The position numbers were made by a program, and so were the translations under genes. Shown here piece by piece: positions 44,712 through 53,607 of a DNA stretch of 64,000 nt. The stretch is from Duganella aquatilis (GTDB lineage: Bacteria > Pseudomonadota > Gammaproteobacteria > Burkholderiales > Burkholderiaceae_D). Location of the stretch: contig NZ_WKJL01000016.1 in the NCBI RefSeq assembly GCF_009674565.1, positions 79,849 to 143,848 of the forward strand, written 5' to 3'. The first letter of the stretch is position 1. Each line of letters begins with the position of its first letter. A model generated the notes under the pieces. It saw nothing but the letters and a program-made list of their open reading frames with translations. It ran no database searches and was not told the DNA's origin.

Positions 44712-47411
44712 ATGCAAACAAAATGTAACCCGCTGGCCGCAGGCGCTATCGCGCTGGTGGCCGGCCTTGCCGGCCATACCGTGGCTCAGGCTCAGGGACA
44801 GGATTCGGCGGCGGCCACCACGCCGCCGGCGGTTGTCATCACCGGTTCGCGCATTCCGCGCGCCGGCACCGAAGGACCGTCGGCGGTCACTGTCATCACC
44901 GCCGCCGACATCGAGAAGCAGGGCTACCGCAATGTCTTCGACGCGCTGAGCAACCAGACGCAGAACAGCGGCTTCACCCAGGGCGCCGACTACGGCAATA
45001 CCTTCACGCCGTCGGCCAACGCCATCAGCCTGCGTGGCCTGGGCCCGAATCACACGCTGGTGCTGCTGAACGGCCGCCGCATGGCGGACTTCCCGACCGC
45101 CTATGACGGCACGGTCAACTTCACCAACCTGGCGAATATCCCGTCCAGCGTGGTGGACCGCATCGAGATCCTGAGCGGCGGCGCTTCCGCCGTCTACGGC
45201 TCGGACGCGATCGCCGGCGTGGTCAACATCATTCTGAAGAAGCAGTTCGACGGCTATGACGTCAACGTCAAGGCCGGCGGCACCTCGCGCGGCGGCGCCG
45301 GCGACAAGCGCGTGCAGTTCACCGGCGGCCAGAGCTTCGACAAGCTGAATACCCTGTTCAGCGTGGAGCTGCTGGAACGCGATCCGCTGTGGAGCGCCGA
45401 CCGCGATTTCATGGCCAGCAAAACCGGCGTGGCGCCGACTGCGGTCCTGTCGCGCAAGAACGTCAGCACCGGCAAGTACGTCGACCTGGGCGACACCTGC
45501 GCGTCCATCGGCGATCTGTTCGGCGGCAGCACCGTCAACTACGCCAGCAAGACCGGCAGCTACTGCGCCAGCCCGAAAGTCGGCCCAACCTACTGGACCA
45601 CGCAGACCAAGAACAGCAGTCAGAACGTGTTCGGCAGCGCCAACTACGAGCTGTCGCTGACCACCACGCTGTACGCGGAAGCGCTGTTCGGCCAGAACCG
45701 CAGCACGCAGAACACGCGCGGCCCGACCTGGACTTCGCGCTCGCTGAGCGACAGCTATTTCTGGAACCAGAACACCAACGCCTACGAGGCGTGGACCCGC
45801 TACATCTCGCCGGAAGAAATGGGCGGCGTGGAGCGCTACAACCGCAGCTGGGACGATCAGGCCAGCTCATTGTCGTTCGGCGTCAAGGGCGCCTTCACCG
45901 GCACCACCTGGACCTATGAAGCCGGCTACACCGCTTCGCTGTACAAGAGCCAGGACCATCGTCCGCGCGCGCTGGCGAACATCGACAGCTTCTTCCTCGG
46001 TCCGCAGCTGGGCGTGAATGCCGACGGCGTGGCGATTTACGCGCCCGATCCTGCGCGCCTGACCAGGCGTCTGACGCCGGCGGAATTCGACAGCATCACC
46101 GGCACTTCGGTCAGCGACGACAAGTCGTGGACCAACACCCTGAGCCTGACCGCCAACGGCGAGGTATTCAACCTGCCGGCCGGTCCGGTCAAGGTGGCGA
46201 CGGTGGCGGAGCTGGGCAAGCAGGGCTTTTCCAACGTGCCGGATGCGCGCATCAACCAGGGCTACTTCAACGTCGCCACCGGTTCCGATGTGACGGCCGG
46301 CACCCGCAAGCGCTATGCGCTGGGCGCGGAAGCCAGCATCCCGGTGATCAAGTCGGTGGACGCCACGCTGGCCGGCCGCTACGACCGCTACAACTTCGCC
46401 GGCCGCAACGACGGCAAGTTCACCTATAACGGCGGCATCGAATGGCGTCCGGCGCAGCAGTTGCTGGTGCGCGCCAACTACGCCACCAGTTTCCGCGCGC
46501 CGGACATGAACTACATCTACAAGGCGCGCGGCACCGGTTACTACTCGTCCACCACCGATTACTACCGCTGCGCCAAGGCCGGCCAGGCGGTGGCCGACTG
46601 CGAGTTCGCCAACGTCTCGCCGGGCGCCGACTATGTGCAGACCGGCAGCAAGGACCTGCGTTCGGAGAAGGGCCGTTCGACCGGCCTGGGTTTCGTGTGG
46701 TCGCCAAGCGCGGACTTCGATGTGTCGGTGGACTACTGGAACATCAAGATCAGCGATCTGGTCACCAACCTGGACGCCGACACGCTGCTGCGTGACGAAG
46801 CGGCCTGCCGCCTCGCCGGCGACCTGAGTTCGCCGACCTGCGCCGACGCCATTTCGCGCATCGTCCGCTTCCCGGACAATGCGCTGAACCGTCCGGGCGA
46901 GATCAAGCAGATCCTGGTCAATCCGATCAACGCCGCATCGACCAGCGTGGACGGCATCGACGTCGCCGCCAAGTATGTGCTGCGCCTCAAGGACTACGGC
47001 AGCATCATCACCAAGGCCAACTACTCGAAGACGCTGAACAAGCATTCGCGCCAGTTCGCCGGCGATCCGCTGAAGGACGACCTGGAAGACCTGACCAACT
47101 ACGACTGGCGCGACAAGCTCAATGCCAGCGTCACCTGGAACAAGGGCGACTGGTCCAATACGCTGTTCTTCCAGCGCTACGGCAAGGCCCCCAACGCCGC
47201 CGGCGACGCCTTCCTGACGCCGACGACGCTGGTGAATGCCAGCGTGGTGTATCGCTTGAATGCACGCGCCACCTTGTCGGTGGCGGTGAATAACCTGTTC
47301 AACCAGGTCAAGGCGGACAACAGCGCGGGCTGGCCTTACTACCCGGTGGGTAATTACAGCCCGGTCGGCCGTCAAGGCTGGGTAGAGCTGAACTACCACT
47401 TCGGCGGTTAG
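44712..47411 (+). CDS. TonB-dependent receptor
   Basis: 899 residues. Signal peptide ending TVAQA, then an N-terminal plug with VVITGSRIPRAGTEGPSAVTVI, DALSNQTQN and LRGLGPNHTLVLLNGRRM, followed by GGASAVYGSDAIAGVVNIILK. A 22-strand-type barrel follows and the C-terminus LNYHFGG carries the aromatic residue near its end. This receptor subgroup (VITGSR box with LGPNHTLVLLNGRR) usually takes up peptides, sugars or unknown nutrients rather than siderophores. No partner inner-membrane transporter is adjacent. Its stop is followed directly by a long inverted repeat. Confidence 0.93.
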   Translation: MQTKCNPLAAGAIALVAGLAGHTVAQAQGQDSAAATTPPAVVITGSRIPRAGTEGPSAVTVITAADIEKQGYRNVFDALSNQTQNSGFTQGADYGNTFTPSANAISLRGLGPNHTLVLLNGRRMADFPTAYDGTVNFTNLANIPSSVVDRIEILSGGASAVYGSDAIAGVVNIILKKQFDGYDVNVKAGGTSRGGAGDKRVQFTGGQSFDKLNTLFSVELLERDPLWSADRDFMASKTGVAPTAVLSRKNVSTGKYVDLGDTCASIGDLFGGSTVNYASKTGSYCASPKVGPTYWTTQTKNSSQNVFGSANYELSLTTTLYAEALFGQNRSTQNTRGPTWTSRSLSDSYFWNQNTNAYEAWTRYISPEEMGGVERYNRSWDDQASSLSFGVKGAFTGTTWTYEAGYTASLYKSQDHRPRALANIDSFFLGPQLGVNADGVAIYAPDPARLTRRLTPAEFDSITGTSVSDDKSWTNTLSLTANGEVFNLPAGPVKVATVAELGKQGFSNVPDARINQGYFNVATGSDVTAGTRKRYALGAEASIPVIKSVDATLAGRYDRYNFAGRNDGKFTYNGGIEWRPAQQLLVRANYATSFRAPDMNYIYKARGTGYYSSTTDYYRCAKAGQAVADCEFANVSPGADYVQTGSKDLRSEKGRSTGLGFVWSPSADFDVSVDYWNIKISDLVTNLDADTLLRDEAACRLAGDLSSPTCADAISRIVRFPDNALNRPGEIKQILVNPINAASTSVDGIDVAAKYVLRLKDYGSIITKANYSKTLNKHSRQFAGDPLKDDLEDLTNYDWRDKLNASVTWNKGDWSNTLFFQRYGKAPNAAGDAFLTPTTLVNASVVYRLNARATLSVAVNNLFNQVKADNSAGWPYYPVGNYSPVGRQGWVELNYHFGG

Positions 47412-47513
47412 GAGATCGGCTCAAAAAGACCGCAGCTTCGTTGCGGCTCCTCGCCGTGCGTTCGCACTGTCTTCGTCGCCGCGCCTCGCTGCGATCATTT
47501 TGAGCCAATCTCC
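47411..47513. repeat. Long hairpin-forming repeat between convergent genes
   Basis: GGAGATCGGCTCAAAA at the left end and TTTTGAGCCAATCTCC at the right end form 16-base arms with one mismatch (G-U in RNA). Inside lie shorter GC-rich self-complementary pieces such as CCGCAGC...TGCGGCTC. It begins at the stop of the receptor gene and ends 2 bases before the MFS stop. It looks like an intergenic repeat element or a bidirectional 3' end structure. Confidence 0.6.
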
Positions 47514-47515
47514 AA

Positions 47516-48724
47516 TTACACGGCCGTCTTACTCTGCTGGCTGGCGTGGCCGATGTATTCGGTCACCCAGTACAGCAGGGCGATGCCGTTGAAGGCGGCG
47601 CCGGTCATCAGCGCGGCGCTCCAGCCGTGGGTGGCGAACATCCAGCCGCCCAGCGCCGAACCCAGGGCGCCACCGGCGAAGAACAGCGCGAAGTACACGC
47701 CATTCAGGCGGCTGCGCACTTCCGCACCCAGCGAGAAGATGGCGCGCTGGCCCAGCACCAGGTTGGCCGCCACACCCATATCCAGCACGATCGAGGCGAT
47801 CACCAGCACCGCCAGCGCCACGTTGCGCGAGCCTGGAATCACCAGCGGCAGCGCAAAACCAATCACACCCAGCAGCAGCGCCGCGGCGGTCGCCATCAGC
47901 GTGTGGCCCTTGTCAGCCAGCTTGCCGGCGATCGGCGAGGCAATCGCACCAGCCATGCCGACCAGCGCAAAGATCGCGATGCCGGTCTGCGACAGGTGGA
48001 ACTGCGGACCCGACAGCATCAGCGGCGCCACCGTCCAGAACAGGCTGAACGAACCGAACAGGCCGGCGTGATAGGCGGCGCGGCGGCGCAGCACCGGCGT
48101 GTTCAGGAACAGATGCCACAACGAACCCAGCAGCTTAGGATAGGTGATGGTGGCGACCGGCGCACGCACCGGCAGTTTGGCGCGCAGCACAAAGGCCACG
48201 ATCAGCACCATGACGGCGGCACCGCCGAAGACCACGTGCCAGCTGGTGGCGTCGGCGATCAGGCTGGCGGCAGGACGCGACAGCATAATCCCCAGCAGCA
48301 GGCCGCTGACCACTTTGCCGACCGTGACGCCGCGCGTCGATTCTTTCGACATATGGGCGGCGAACGGCACGATGATCTGCGCCGCCACCGAACCCAGGCC
48401 GATGCCCAGCGCGGCGGTCAGGAACATCCAGGCGCTGCTGCTGATCGCGGCCAGCACCAGCATCGCCGAGGTGAACAGCAGGCCGGTGAAGATCAGGCGA
48501 CGGTTTTCCAGCAGGTCGCCCAGCGGCACGATGAACAGCAGGCCGATACAGTAGCCGATCTGCGTCAGGGTGACGATCAGGCCGGCCGCTTCCGGCGACA
48601 GGCCGGTCGAGGCGCTGATCGGACCGACCAGGGTTTGTGCGTAATAGAGGCTGGCAACGATCAGGCCGGTGGCGGTGGCCAGCAGCGAGACCATGCCGGG
48701 GCTGATATCTTGTTCTTTGTTCAT
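47516..48724 (-). CDS. Major facilitator superfamily transporter
   Basis: 402 residues with 12 predicted helices, the usual MFS layout. The GDLLENRRLIFTG loop between helices 2 and 3 corresponds to the MFS motif A, and a comparable loop GKLADKGHTLM occurs in the second half. YYAQTLVGPIS in helix 1 is found in the drug/sugar-efflux-type members common beside LysR genes. Divergent from the LysR regulator, with 102 bases between them. Substrate cannot be read. Confidence 0.92.
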   Translation of the reverse strand: MNKEQDISPGMVSLLATATGLIVASLYYAQTLVGPISASTGLSPEAAGLIVTLTQIGYCIGLLFIVPLGDLLENRRLIFTGLLFTSAMLVLAAISSSAWMFLTAALGIGLGSVAAQIIVPFAAHMSKESTRGVTVGKVVSGLLLGIMLSRPAASLIADATSWHVVFGGAAVMVLIVAFVLRAKLPVRAPVATITYPKLLGSLWHLFLNTPVLRRRAAYHAGLFGSFSLFWTVAPLMLSGPQFHLSQTGIAIFALVGMAGAIASPIAGKLADKGHTLMATAAALLLGVIGFALPLVIPGSRNVALAVLVIASIVLDMGVAANLVLGQRAIFSLGAEVRSRLNGVYFALFFAGGALGSALGGWMFATHGWSAALMTGAAFNGIALLYWVTEYIGHASQQSKTAV

Positions 48725-48809
48725 GATGTAACTCCAGTGGGAGATTTCGATGAGTCAATTTTAGGCAAAACCCGGACAAAGATAATTAGGGCATAATAGC
48801 TCCACACTT

Positions 48810-48824
48810 TTCACAAAATGTGAA
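48810..48824. promoter_or_regulatory. LysR-type operator candidate (T-N11-A palindrome)
   Basis: TTCACA-AAA-TGTGAA is a perfect palindrome of the T-N11-A type, ending 2 bases before the LysR ATG. Its position over the ribosome-binding region suggests autorepression; it is within the divergent region that would also serve the MFS promoter. Binding is inferred. Confidence 0.55.
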
Positions 48825-48826
48825 CA

Positions 48827-49738
48827 ATGGACAGACTCAAAGCCATGCAGACGTTTGTGCGCATCGTCGAGGCCAATAGTTACACCAAGGCCGCCGAGAC
48901 CATGGACCTGCCGCGCGCCGCGCTCACCGCCACCATCAAGAAGCTGGAAGCCTTCCTCGGCACGCAGTTGCTGCAGCGGACCACGCGCCGCCTGTCGCTG
49001 ACGCCGGACGGCGCCGACTACTTCCGCAAGTGCCTGGAAATCCTGCAGGCGGTGGAGGATGCCGAGAGCACCTACCGCGGCCAGGGCGCCCGTCCTCCGC
49101 GCGGCAAGCTGCGGGTCGAGCTGCCCGGCACCTTTGGCCGGAATGTGGTGGTGCCGCATATCGCGACTTTCTGCGAGCGCTATCCGGACATCGACCTGGT
49201 GGTCAGCCTGAGCGACCGCGTGCGCGACCTGATCGAAGAGGGCGCGGACTGCGCGCTGCGCATCGGCGCCCTGCAGGATTCGGCGATGATCGGGCGGCAG
49301 CTGGGCAGCATGGGCTTCGTCACCTGCGCCGCGCCGGCTTATTTACAGCGGCATGGCGTGCCGCAGGCGTGGACCGACTTGCCCGAGCACCGCTGCGTGT
49401 CGCATTTTTCCGGCCGCACCGGCCGTCCGTTCGACTGGGACTTTGTGGTCGACGGCAGCGTGGTGACCACCGAGGTGCGCAGCGCCATCGCGGTCAACGA
49501 TGCCGAGGCCAGCGTCAGCTGCGTATTGCAGGGCATGGGCCTGGCGCAGGTGGCGCGCTACCAGGTGCGGGCGCACCTGGCCAGCGGCGCGCTGGTCGAG
49601 GTGCTGGCCGCCACGCCGCCGACGCCGATGCCGGTGTCGCTGCTGTATCCGCAGGGCCGCATGTCGTCGCCGCGCCTGCGCGTGTTTGCCGAATGGGTGG
49701 CGGCGCTGGTGCGCCAGGACGCCGATTTGCAGACTTGA
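48827..49738 (+). CDS. LysR-family transcriptional regulator
   Basis: 303 residues starting MDRLKAMQTFVRIVEANSYT. HTH at residues about 5-62 (TKAAETMDLPRAALTATIKKLE, with LLQRTTRRLSLTPDG ending the DNA-binding part), followed by a periplasmic-binding-like effector domain (from about residue 90: GKLRVELPG). It resembles the AaeR/PtxR-type subgroup. Divergent from an MFS gene, which is its likely target. Effector unknown. Confidence 0.93.
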   Translation: MDRLKAMQTFVRIVEANSYTKAAETMDLPRAALTATIKKLEAFLGTQLLQRTTRRLSLTPDGADYFRKCLEILQAVEDAESTYRGQGARPPRGKLRVELPGTFGRNVVVPHIATFCERYPDIDLVVSLSDRVRDLIEEGADCALRIGALQDSAMIGRQLGSMGFVTCAAPAYLQRHGVPQAWTDLPEHRCVSHFSGRTGRPFDWDFVVDGSVVTTEVRSAIAVNDAEASVSCVLQGMGLAQVARYQVRAHLASGALVEVLAATPPTPMPVSLLYPQGRMSSPRLRVFAEWVAALVRQDADLQT

Positions 49739-49780
49739 TAAGGTTTATAATCGGCAAACTCTGGTCCAACTGATTTGCCG

Positions 49781-51331
49781 ATGAAACTGAAGCTGCTCTC
49801 CCTGTGTGTTTTCGTACCGATGTTGCTGGCCTCCTGCGGTGGGGATTCCTCCGCACCTGCGATCACGCCGCCACCGACGGCGCCAACCGAACCGCCAGTC
49901 ACGCCACCTGTGACGCCGCCGGAAATCCCGCCGCCGGTCACGCCGCCCGTCACACCATCCAAGCCGGACTGGTTCACCCTGTACGGCCACTGCGAACATC
50001 CGCGTACCGGCCCGCAGCCGAATGGCATGCCGTATTTTGATTTACAGGGAACACTCGACGATGAATTGCGCTGGATGCGCTCTTACATCGACGACAGCTA
50101 CCTCTGGTACAACGAGGTGCCGGCGAATCTGAACATGGCCGATTACAAAACGCCGCTCGAATACTTTGCGGTGCTGAAGACGCCTGCCATTACCGCCTCC
50201 GGCCGGCCGAAAGACCGCTTCCACTTCAGTTATCCAAGCGAAGTCTGGTATGCGATGAGCAACCAGGGCATAGAACTGAGCTATGGCCTGACGTGGTCGC
50301 GCACCGCCACCGGCGTGCTGCCGCGCATCTGGCAGGTGGCGCTGGTGGAGCCGGGTTCGTCGGCCGATGCCGCCGGCCTGCGCCGCGGCGACCAGCTGCA
50401 GTCGGTCGATGGCGTCGACATGCAGGCCAATACCACCGAAGACCTGGCAGTGATCAACGCCGGCCTGTCGCCGAAGGCGGCCGGCGAGGTGCACAAGTTC
50501 GTCTTGACGCGGAACGGCGCATCGTTGCCGGTGTCGCTGACTTCGGCCAACCTGGCGCTGATGCCGGTGCAGGGCACACGGGTGCTGCAAACGACCAGCG
50601 GCACTGTCGGCTATCTGCAATTCCATGACCACAACGCGGTGGCGGAGAGCCAACTGGCGGACGCCTTCACACAGTTGAAGAAGGCCGGCGTATCGGACCT
50701 GATCCTGGACATGCGCTATAACGGCGGCGGCTATGTGCGCCTGGCTGCGGAACTGGGCTACATGATCGCCGGACCGGAAGCCTCGCGCGACAAGATATTC
50801 GAGCATCTGCATTACAACGACAAGCAAAAGCCGGTGGAGCCACAGCTGTTTTCCTCCACCGCGTACGGATTTGTACCGGCCCAGCTGAAAAACGGCGTGG
50901 CGCTGCCCTATCTGGGCCTGAAGCGCGTGACGATATTGACCACCGCCGGCACCTGCTCCGCCAGCGAATCGGTGATCAATGGCTTGCGCGGCATCGATGT
51001 CGAGGTGACGCTGATCGGCGGCGACACCTGCGGCAAGCCGTATGCCTTCACGCCGGCGCCCAATTGCGGCACCACGTATTTTGCGATCGAAACGCAGGGC
51101 ACCAACAACAAGGGCTTCGGCGACTATGCCGACGGCTTCCAGCCCACCTGCAAAGTGGCCGACGATCTGACGCACGAACTGGGTGATGCCAGCGAAGGCC
51201 TGCTGGCGACGGCGTTGAGCTACCGAGCGAACGGGGTGTGCCCGGCAGCGCCGCTGCGCAACCGCACGCTGTCCGGTGCATTGGAGGTACTGCGGCCCGA
51301 AGGCAAGCAGATTGCAATACGTGTTCGCTAG
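49781..51331 (+). CDS. S41-family peptidase lipoprotein with Pro/Thr-rich linker
   Basis: 516 residues from ATG 49781; a TTG two codons upstream is a less likely start. The lipobox LLASC19 predicts a lipoprotein. Residues about 26-65 form a repetitive Pro/Thr/Glu linker (PPVTPPVTPP). PDZ-like domain around ADAAGLRRGDQLQSVDG, then the S41 core with TVGYLQFHD, LILDMRYNGGGYV and the TCSASESVIN nucleophile region. Extracytoplasmic peptidase bound to a membrane. Several Cys (CGKPYAF, NCGTTY, TCKV, VCPAA) could be disulfide-bonded. Not obviously co-transcribed with LysR, 42 bases after it. Confidence 0.85.
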   Translation: MKLKLLSLCVFVPMLLASCGGDSSAPAITPPPTAPTEPPVTPPVTPPEIPPPVTPPVTPSKPDWFTLYGHCEHPRTGPQPNGMPYFDLQGTLDDELRWMRSYIDDSYLWYNEVPANLNMADYKTPLEYFAVLKTPAITASGRPKDRFHFSYPSEVWYAMSNQGIELSYGLTWSRTATGVLPRIWQVALVEPGSSADAAGLRRGDQLQSVDGVDMQANTTEDLAVINAGLSPKAAGEVHKFVLTRNGASLPVSLTSANLALMPVQGTRVLQTTSGTVGYLQFHDHNAVAESQLADAFTQLKKAGVSDLILDMRYNGGGYVRLAAELGYMIAGPEASRDKIFEHLHYNDKQKPVEPQLFSSTAYGFVPAQLKNGVALPYLGLKRVTILTTAGTCSASESVINGLRGIDVEVTLIGGDTCGKPYAFTPAPNCGTTYFAIETQGTNNKGFGDYADGFQPTCKVADDLTHELGDASEGLLATALSYRANGVCPAAPLRNRTLSGALEVLRPEGKQIAIRVR

Positions 51332-51362
51332 GGTACAAAGCGGACTATAATTTCCAGCGTAT

Positions 51363-51384
51363 CCGATGCCGGCGCAGGCATCGG
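51363..51384 (+). other. Small perfect hairpin upstream of the M14 gene
   Basis: CCGATGCC-GGCGCA-GGCATCGG, an 8-bp stem, in the 80-base gap between the S41 and M14 genes. Not followed by a T-tract, so it may be a 3' end or leader structure. Confidence 0.45.
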
Positions 51385-51411
51385 TCGATCAACCCTAGCT
51401 GGAATCCTCTC

Positions 51412-53181
51412 ATGATTCGTTCCGCCATACTGCTTGCCTTTGCCGCTACCTCTACCCTTGCCGCCGCTGCTCCAGCCAGCGCGCCGCTGACCACCGTCTC
51501 CGAACGCTCCGGCTTCCAGAGCACCGGCCGCTACGACGAAGTGATTGCGCTGTGCGCGCAGTTTCAGAAGGCGTATCCGAAGCAGGTGCGCTGCTTTGAA
51601 TTCGGCCGCACGCCGGAAGGCCGGCCGATGCTGGCGCTGGCCGTCACCCGCACCGGCGCGCTGACCGCCGAGCAGGCGAAGAAGAAGGGCGTACCGGTCA
51701 TGCTGATCCAGGGCGGCATCCACGCCGGCGAAATCGACGGCAAGGACGCCGGCTTCCTGGCGCTGCGCGAAGCGCTGGAAAACAAGGTGGCGCCGGGCGC
51801 GCTGGACAAGCAGGTGCTGCTGTTCGTCCCGGTGTTCAACGTCGACGGCCATGAGCGCTTCGGCAAGAACAACCGCCCGAACCAGCGCGGTCCGGTGGAA
51901 ATGGGCTGGCGCGTCACGGCGCAGAACTACAACCTGAATCGCGACTACGTGAAAGCCGATGCGCCGGAAATGCAGGCCATGCTGGCGCTGGTGAACGCCT
52001 GGGATCCGCTGGCCTATGTCGACCTGCACGTGACCGACGGCGCCAAGTTCCAGCCCGACGTGTCGATCCAGGTCGAGCCGGTGCACGGCGGCGACGAGGC
52101 GCTGAAAGTGGCCGGCGCCGCGCTGCAGAACAATGTGATGGCGGACCTGAAGTCGCAGGGCTCCGATCCGAAGCCATACTACATCTCGTTCGACAAGGAA
52201 GACGATCCGGCATCCGGCTTTGTCGACAGCATGTCGACGCCGCGCTTCTCCACCGGTTACTTCCCGATGCGTAACCGCTTCGCCATGCTGGTGGAAACCC
52301 ACTCGTGGAAGGACTATCCGACCCGCGTGCGCATCACCCACAACACCATTGTCTCGCTGCTGTCGCAGGTGGCGCAGCACGGCCAGGAGTGGCAGAAGCT
52401 GGTCAAGGAAGCCGATGCGCGCGCGCTGACGCTGGGCGGCGGCGAGTTCCCGCTCAGCTATCGCACCACCTTCAACAGCAAGATGATCCAGTTCCCCGGC
52501 TACGTCTACACGCGCGAGCACTCGGAAGTGTCGGGCGGCCTGTGGACGCGCTACGACGAAAACAAGCCGCAGATGTGGACCGTGCCGCTGCGCGACGAAG
52601 TGGTGCCCGACCTGAAGGTCACGGCGCCGCTGGGCGGCTACATCGTGCCGCTGTCGCAGGCCGCGTGGGTAGCCGCCAAGCTGAAACAGCACGGCATCGA
52701 GTTCAAGGTGATCAAGGACGACCAGATGTCGGCCGAGGTGGAGACCTTCCGCGCCACCAAGACCACCTTCGGCAAGGCCTCGTTTGAAGGCCACCAGTCG
52801 CTGGCGGTGGAAGGCGACTGGGCGCGCGAGCGCCGTCCGGTGAGCAAGGGCGCGCTGTTCGTGCCGATCGCGCAGCCGAAGGCGCGCCTGGTGATGACCA
52901 TGCTGGAGCCGCGCGGCGCCGACGGCCTGTTGGCCTGGGGCGAGTTCAATAACTTCTTCGAGCGCAAGGAGTACATGGAGTCATATGTGGCGGAGGAGGT
53001 GGCGCGCGATCAGCTGGAAGCCGATCCGGCGCTGCGCGAGGCGTTCCAGAAGAAGCTGGACACCGACGCGGAGTTCAACAAGAGCCCGGCCAAGCGGCTG
53101 GAGTTCTTCGCCAAGCGCCATGGATCGTGGGATGAGCGCTACAACCTGTATCCGGTGCTGCGCACGGCGCAGAAGTACTAA
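51412..53181 (+). CDS. M14-family zinc carboxypeptidase-like protein
   Basis: 589 residues from ATG 51412. Signal peptide MIRSAILLAFAATSTLAAAA. The zinc motif HxxE is H104-A-G-E107 in GGIHAGEIDGKD, with a third ligand His in YVDLHVTDG. NLNRDYVKADAPE matches the substrate-binding Asn-Arg pair of M14 enzymes, and the C-terminal half has additional domains (GLWTRYDENKPQMW). Exported peptidase acting on C-terminal or N-terminal residues; specificity not shown. It follows the S41 lipoprotein by 80 bases and ends at a strong bidirectional terminator. Confidence 0.88.
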   Translation: MIRSAILLAFAATSTLAAAAPASAPLTTVSERSGFQSTGRYDEVIALCAQFQKAYPKQVRCFEFGRTPEGRPMLALAVTRTGALTAEQAKKKGVPVMLIQGGIHAGEIDGKDAGFLALREALENKVAPGALDKQVLLFVPVFNVDGHERFGKNNRPNQRGPVEMGWRVTAQNYNLNRDYVKADAPEMQAMLALVNAWDPLAYVDLHVTDGAKFQPDVSIQVEPVHGGDEALKVAGAALQNNVMADLKSQGSDPKPYYISFDKEDDPASGFVDSMSTPRFSTGYFPMRNRFAMLVETHSWKDYPTRVRITHNTIVSLLSQVAQHGQEWQKLVKEADARALTLGGGEFPLSYRTTFNSKMIQFPGYVYTREHSEVSGGLWTRYDENKPQMWTVPLRDEVVPDLKVTAPLGGYIVPLSQAAWVAAKLKQHGIEFKVIKDDQMSAEVETFRATKTTFGKASFEGHQSLAVEGDWARERRPVSKGALFVPIAQPKARLVMTMLEPRGADGLLAWGEFNNFFERKEYMESYVAEEVARDQLEADPALREAFQKKLDTDAEFNKSPAKRLEFFAKRHGSWDERYNLYPVLRTAQKY

Positions 53182-53182
53182 G

Positions 53183-53215
53183 AAAAACGGGCCTCATTGC
53201 GAGGCCCGTTTTTTT
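53183..53215. terminator. Bidirectional intrinsic terminator
   Basis: AAAAACGGGCCTC-ATTGC-GAGGCCCGTTTTTTT: a GC-rich stem with A-tract on one side and T-tract on the other, between the convergent M14 gene and the small minus-strand gene. Confidence 0.95.
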
Positions 53216-53549
53216 ACAGGGTCGGCGTGCCGCCCTGGCTTTCCGCAGTTTGCTGCTGCAACTGCTGCTTGATCATGTCGGCGATCTTGGCCGTGACGGC
53301 GGCCTGCTGTTCCGGCGTCATGGCGTCGAACTGCTCCTTGGTGATGCCCAGCTTTTTCATCATCGCCTGCGCCATGCGTTCGGCCGGCGACATCTTGACG
53401 TACTTCTCCAGTTCCGCCGCCGCATCCGACTGCTTGACTTCGGCGTGCTTGAGCAGCGCGCCGAAATCGCCGCCGCTGCCGTTCTTCTTCGGCGAGAGAT
53501 TCGCCAGCATCGCATCGCTCAGTGCCTTGGTCTCGATCTTCAAACTCAT
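53214..53549 (-). CDS. Small conserved helical protein, unknown function
   Basis: 111 residues, no Cys or membrane segment, strongly helical and charged with an internal heptad-like region (AELEKYVKMSPAERMAQAMM, GITKEQFDAMTPEQQAAVTAKI). MTPEQQAAV and KIADMIKQQL suggest a compact helical fold. I do not recognise a characterised family. The terminator at its end and an ATG with upstream GGGAGAAAAC support it as a real gene. It is the last gene of the minus-strand group upstream of which ttcA lies 58 bases away. Confidence 0.7.
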   Translation of the reverse strand: MSLKIETKALSDAMLANLSPKKNGSGGDFGALLKHAEVKQSDAAAELEKYVKMSPAERMAQAMMKKLGITKEQFDAMTPEQQAAVTAKIADMIKQQLQQQTAESQGGTPTL

Positions 53550-53607
53550 GTTTTCTCCCTGATGGTGAGGTTGTTGCCGATCTTATAGCAGAGGGCGATG
53601 GAATGGC

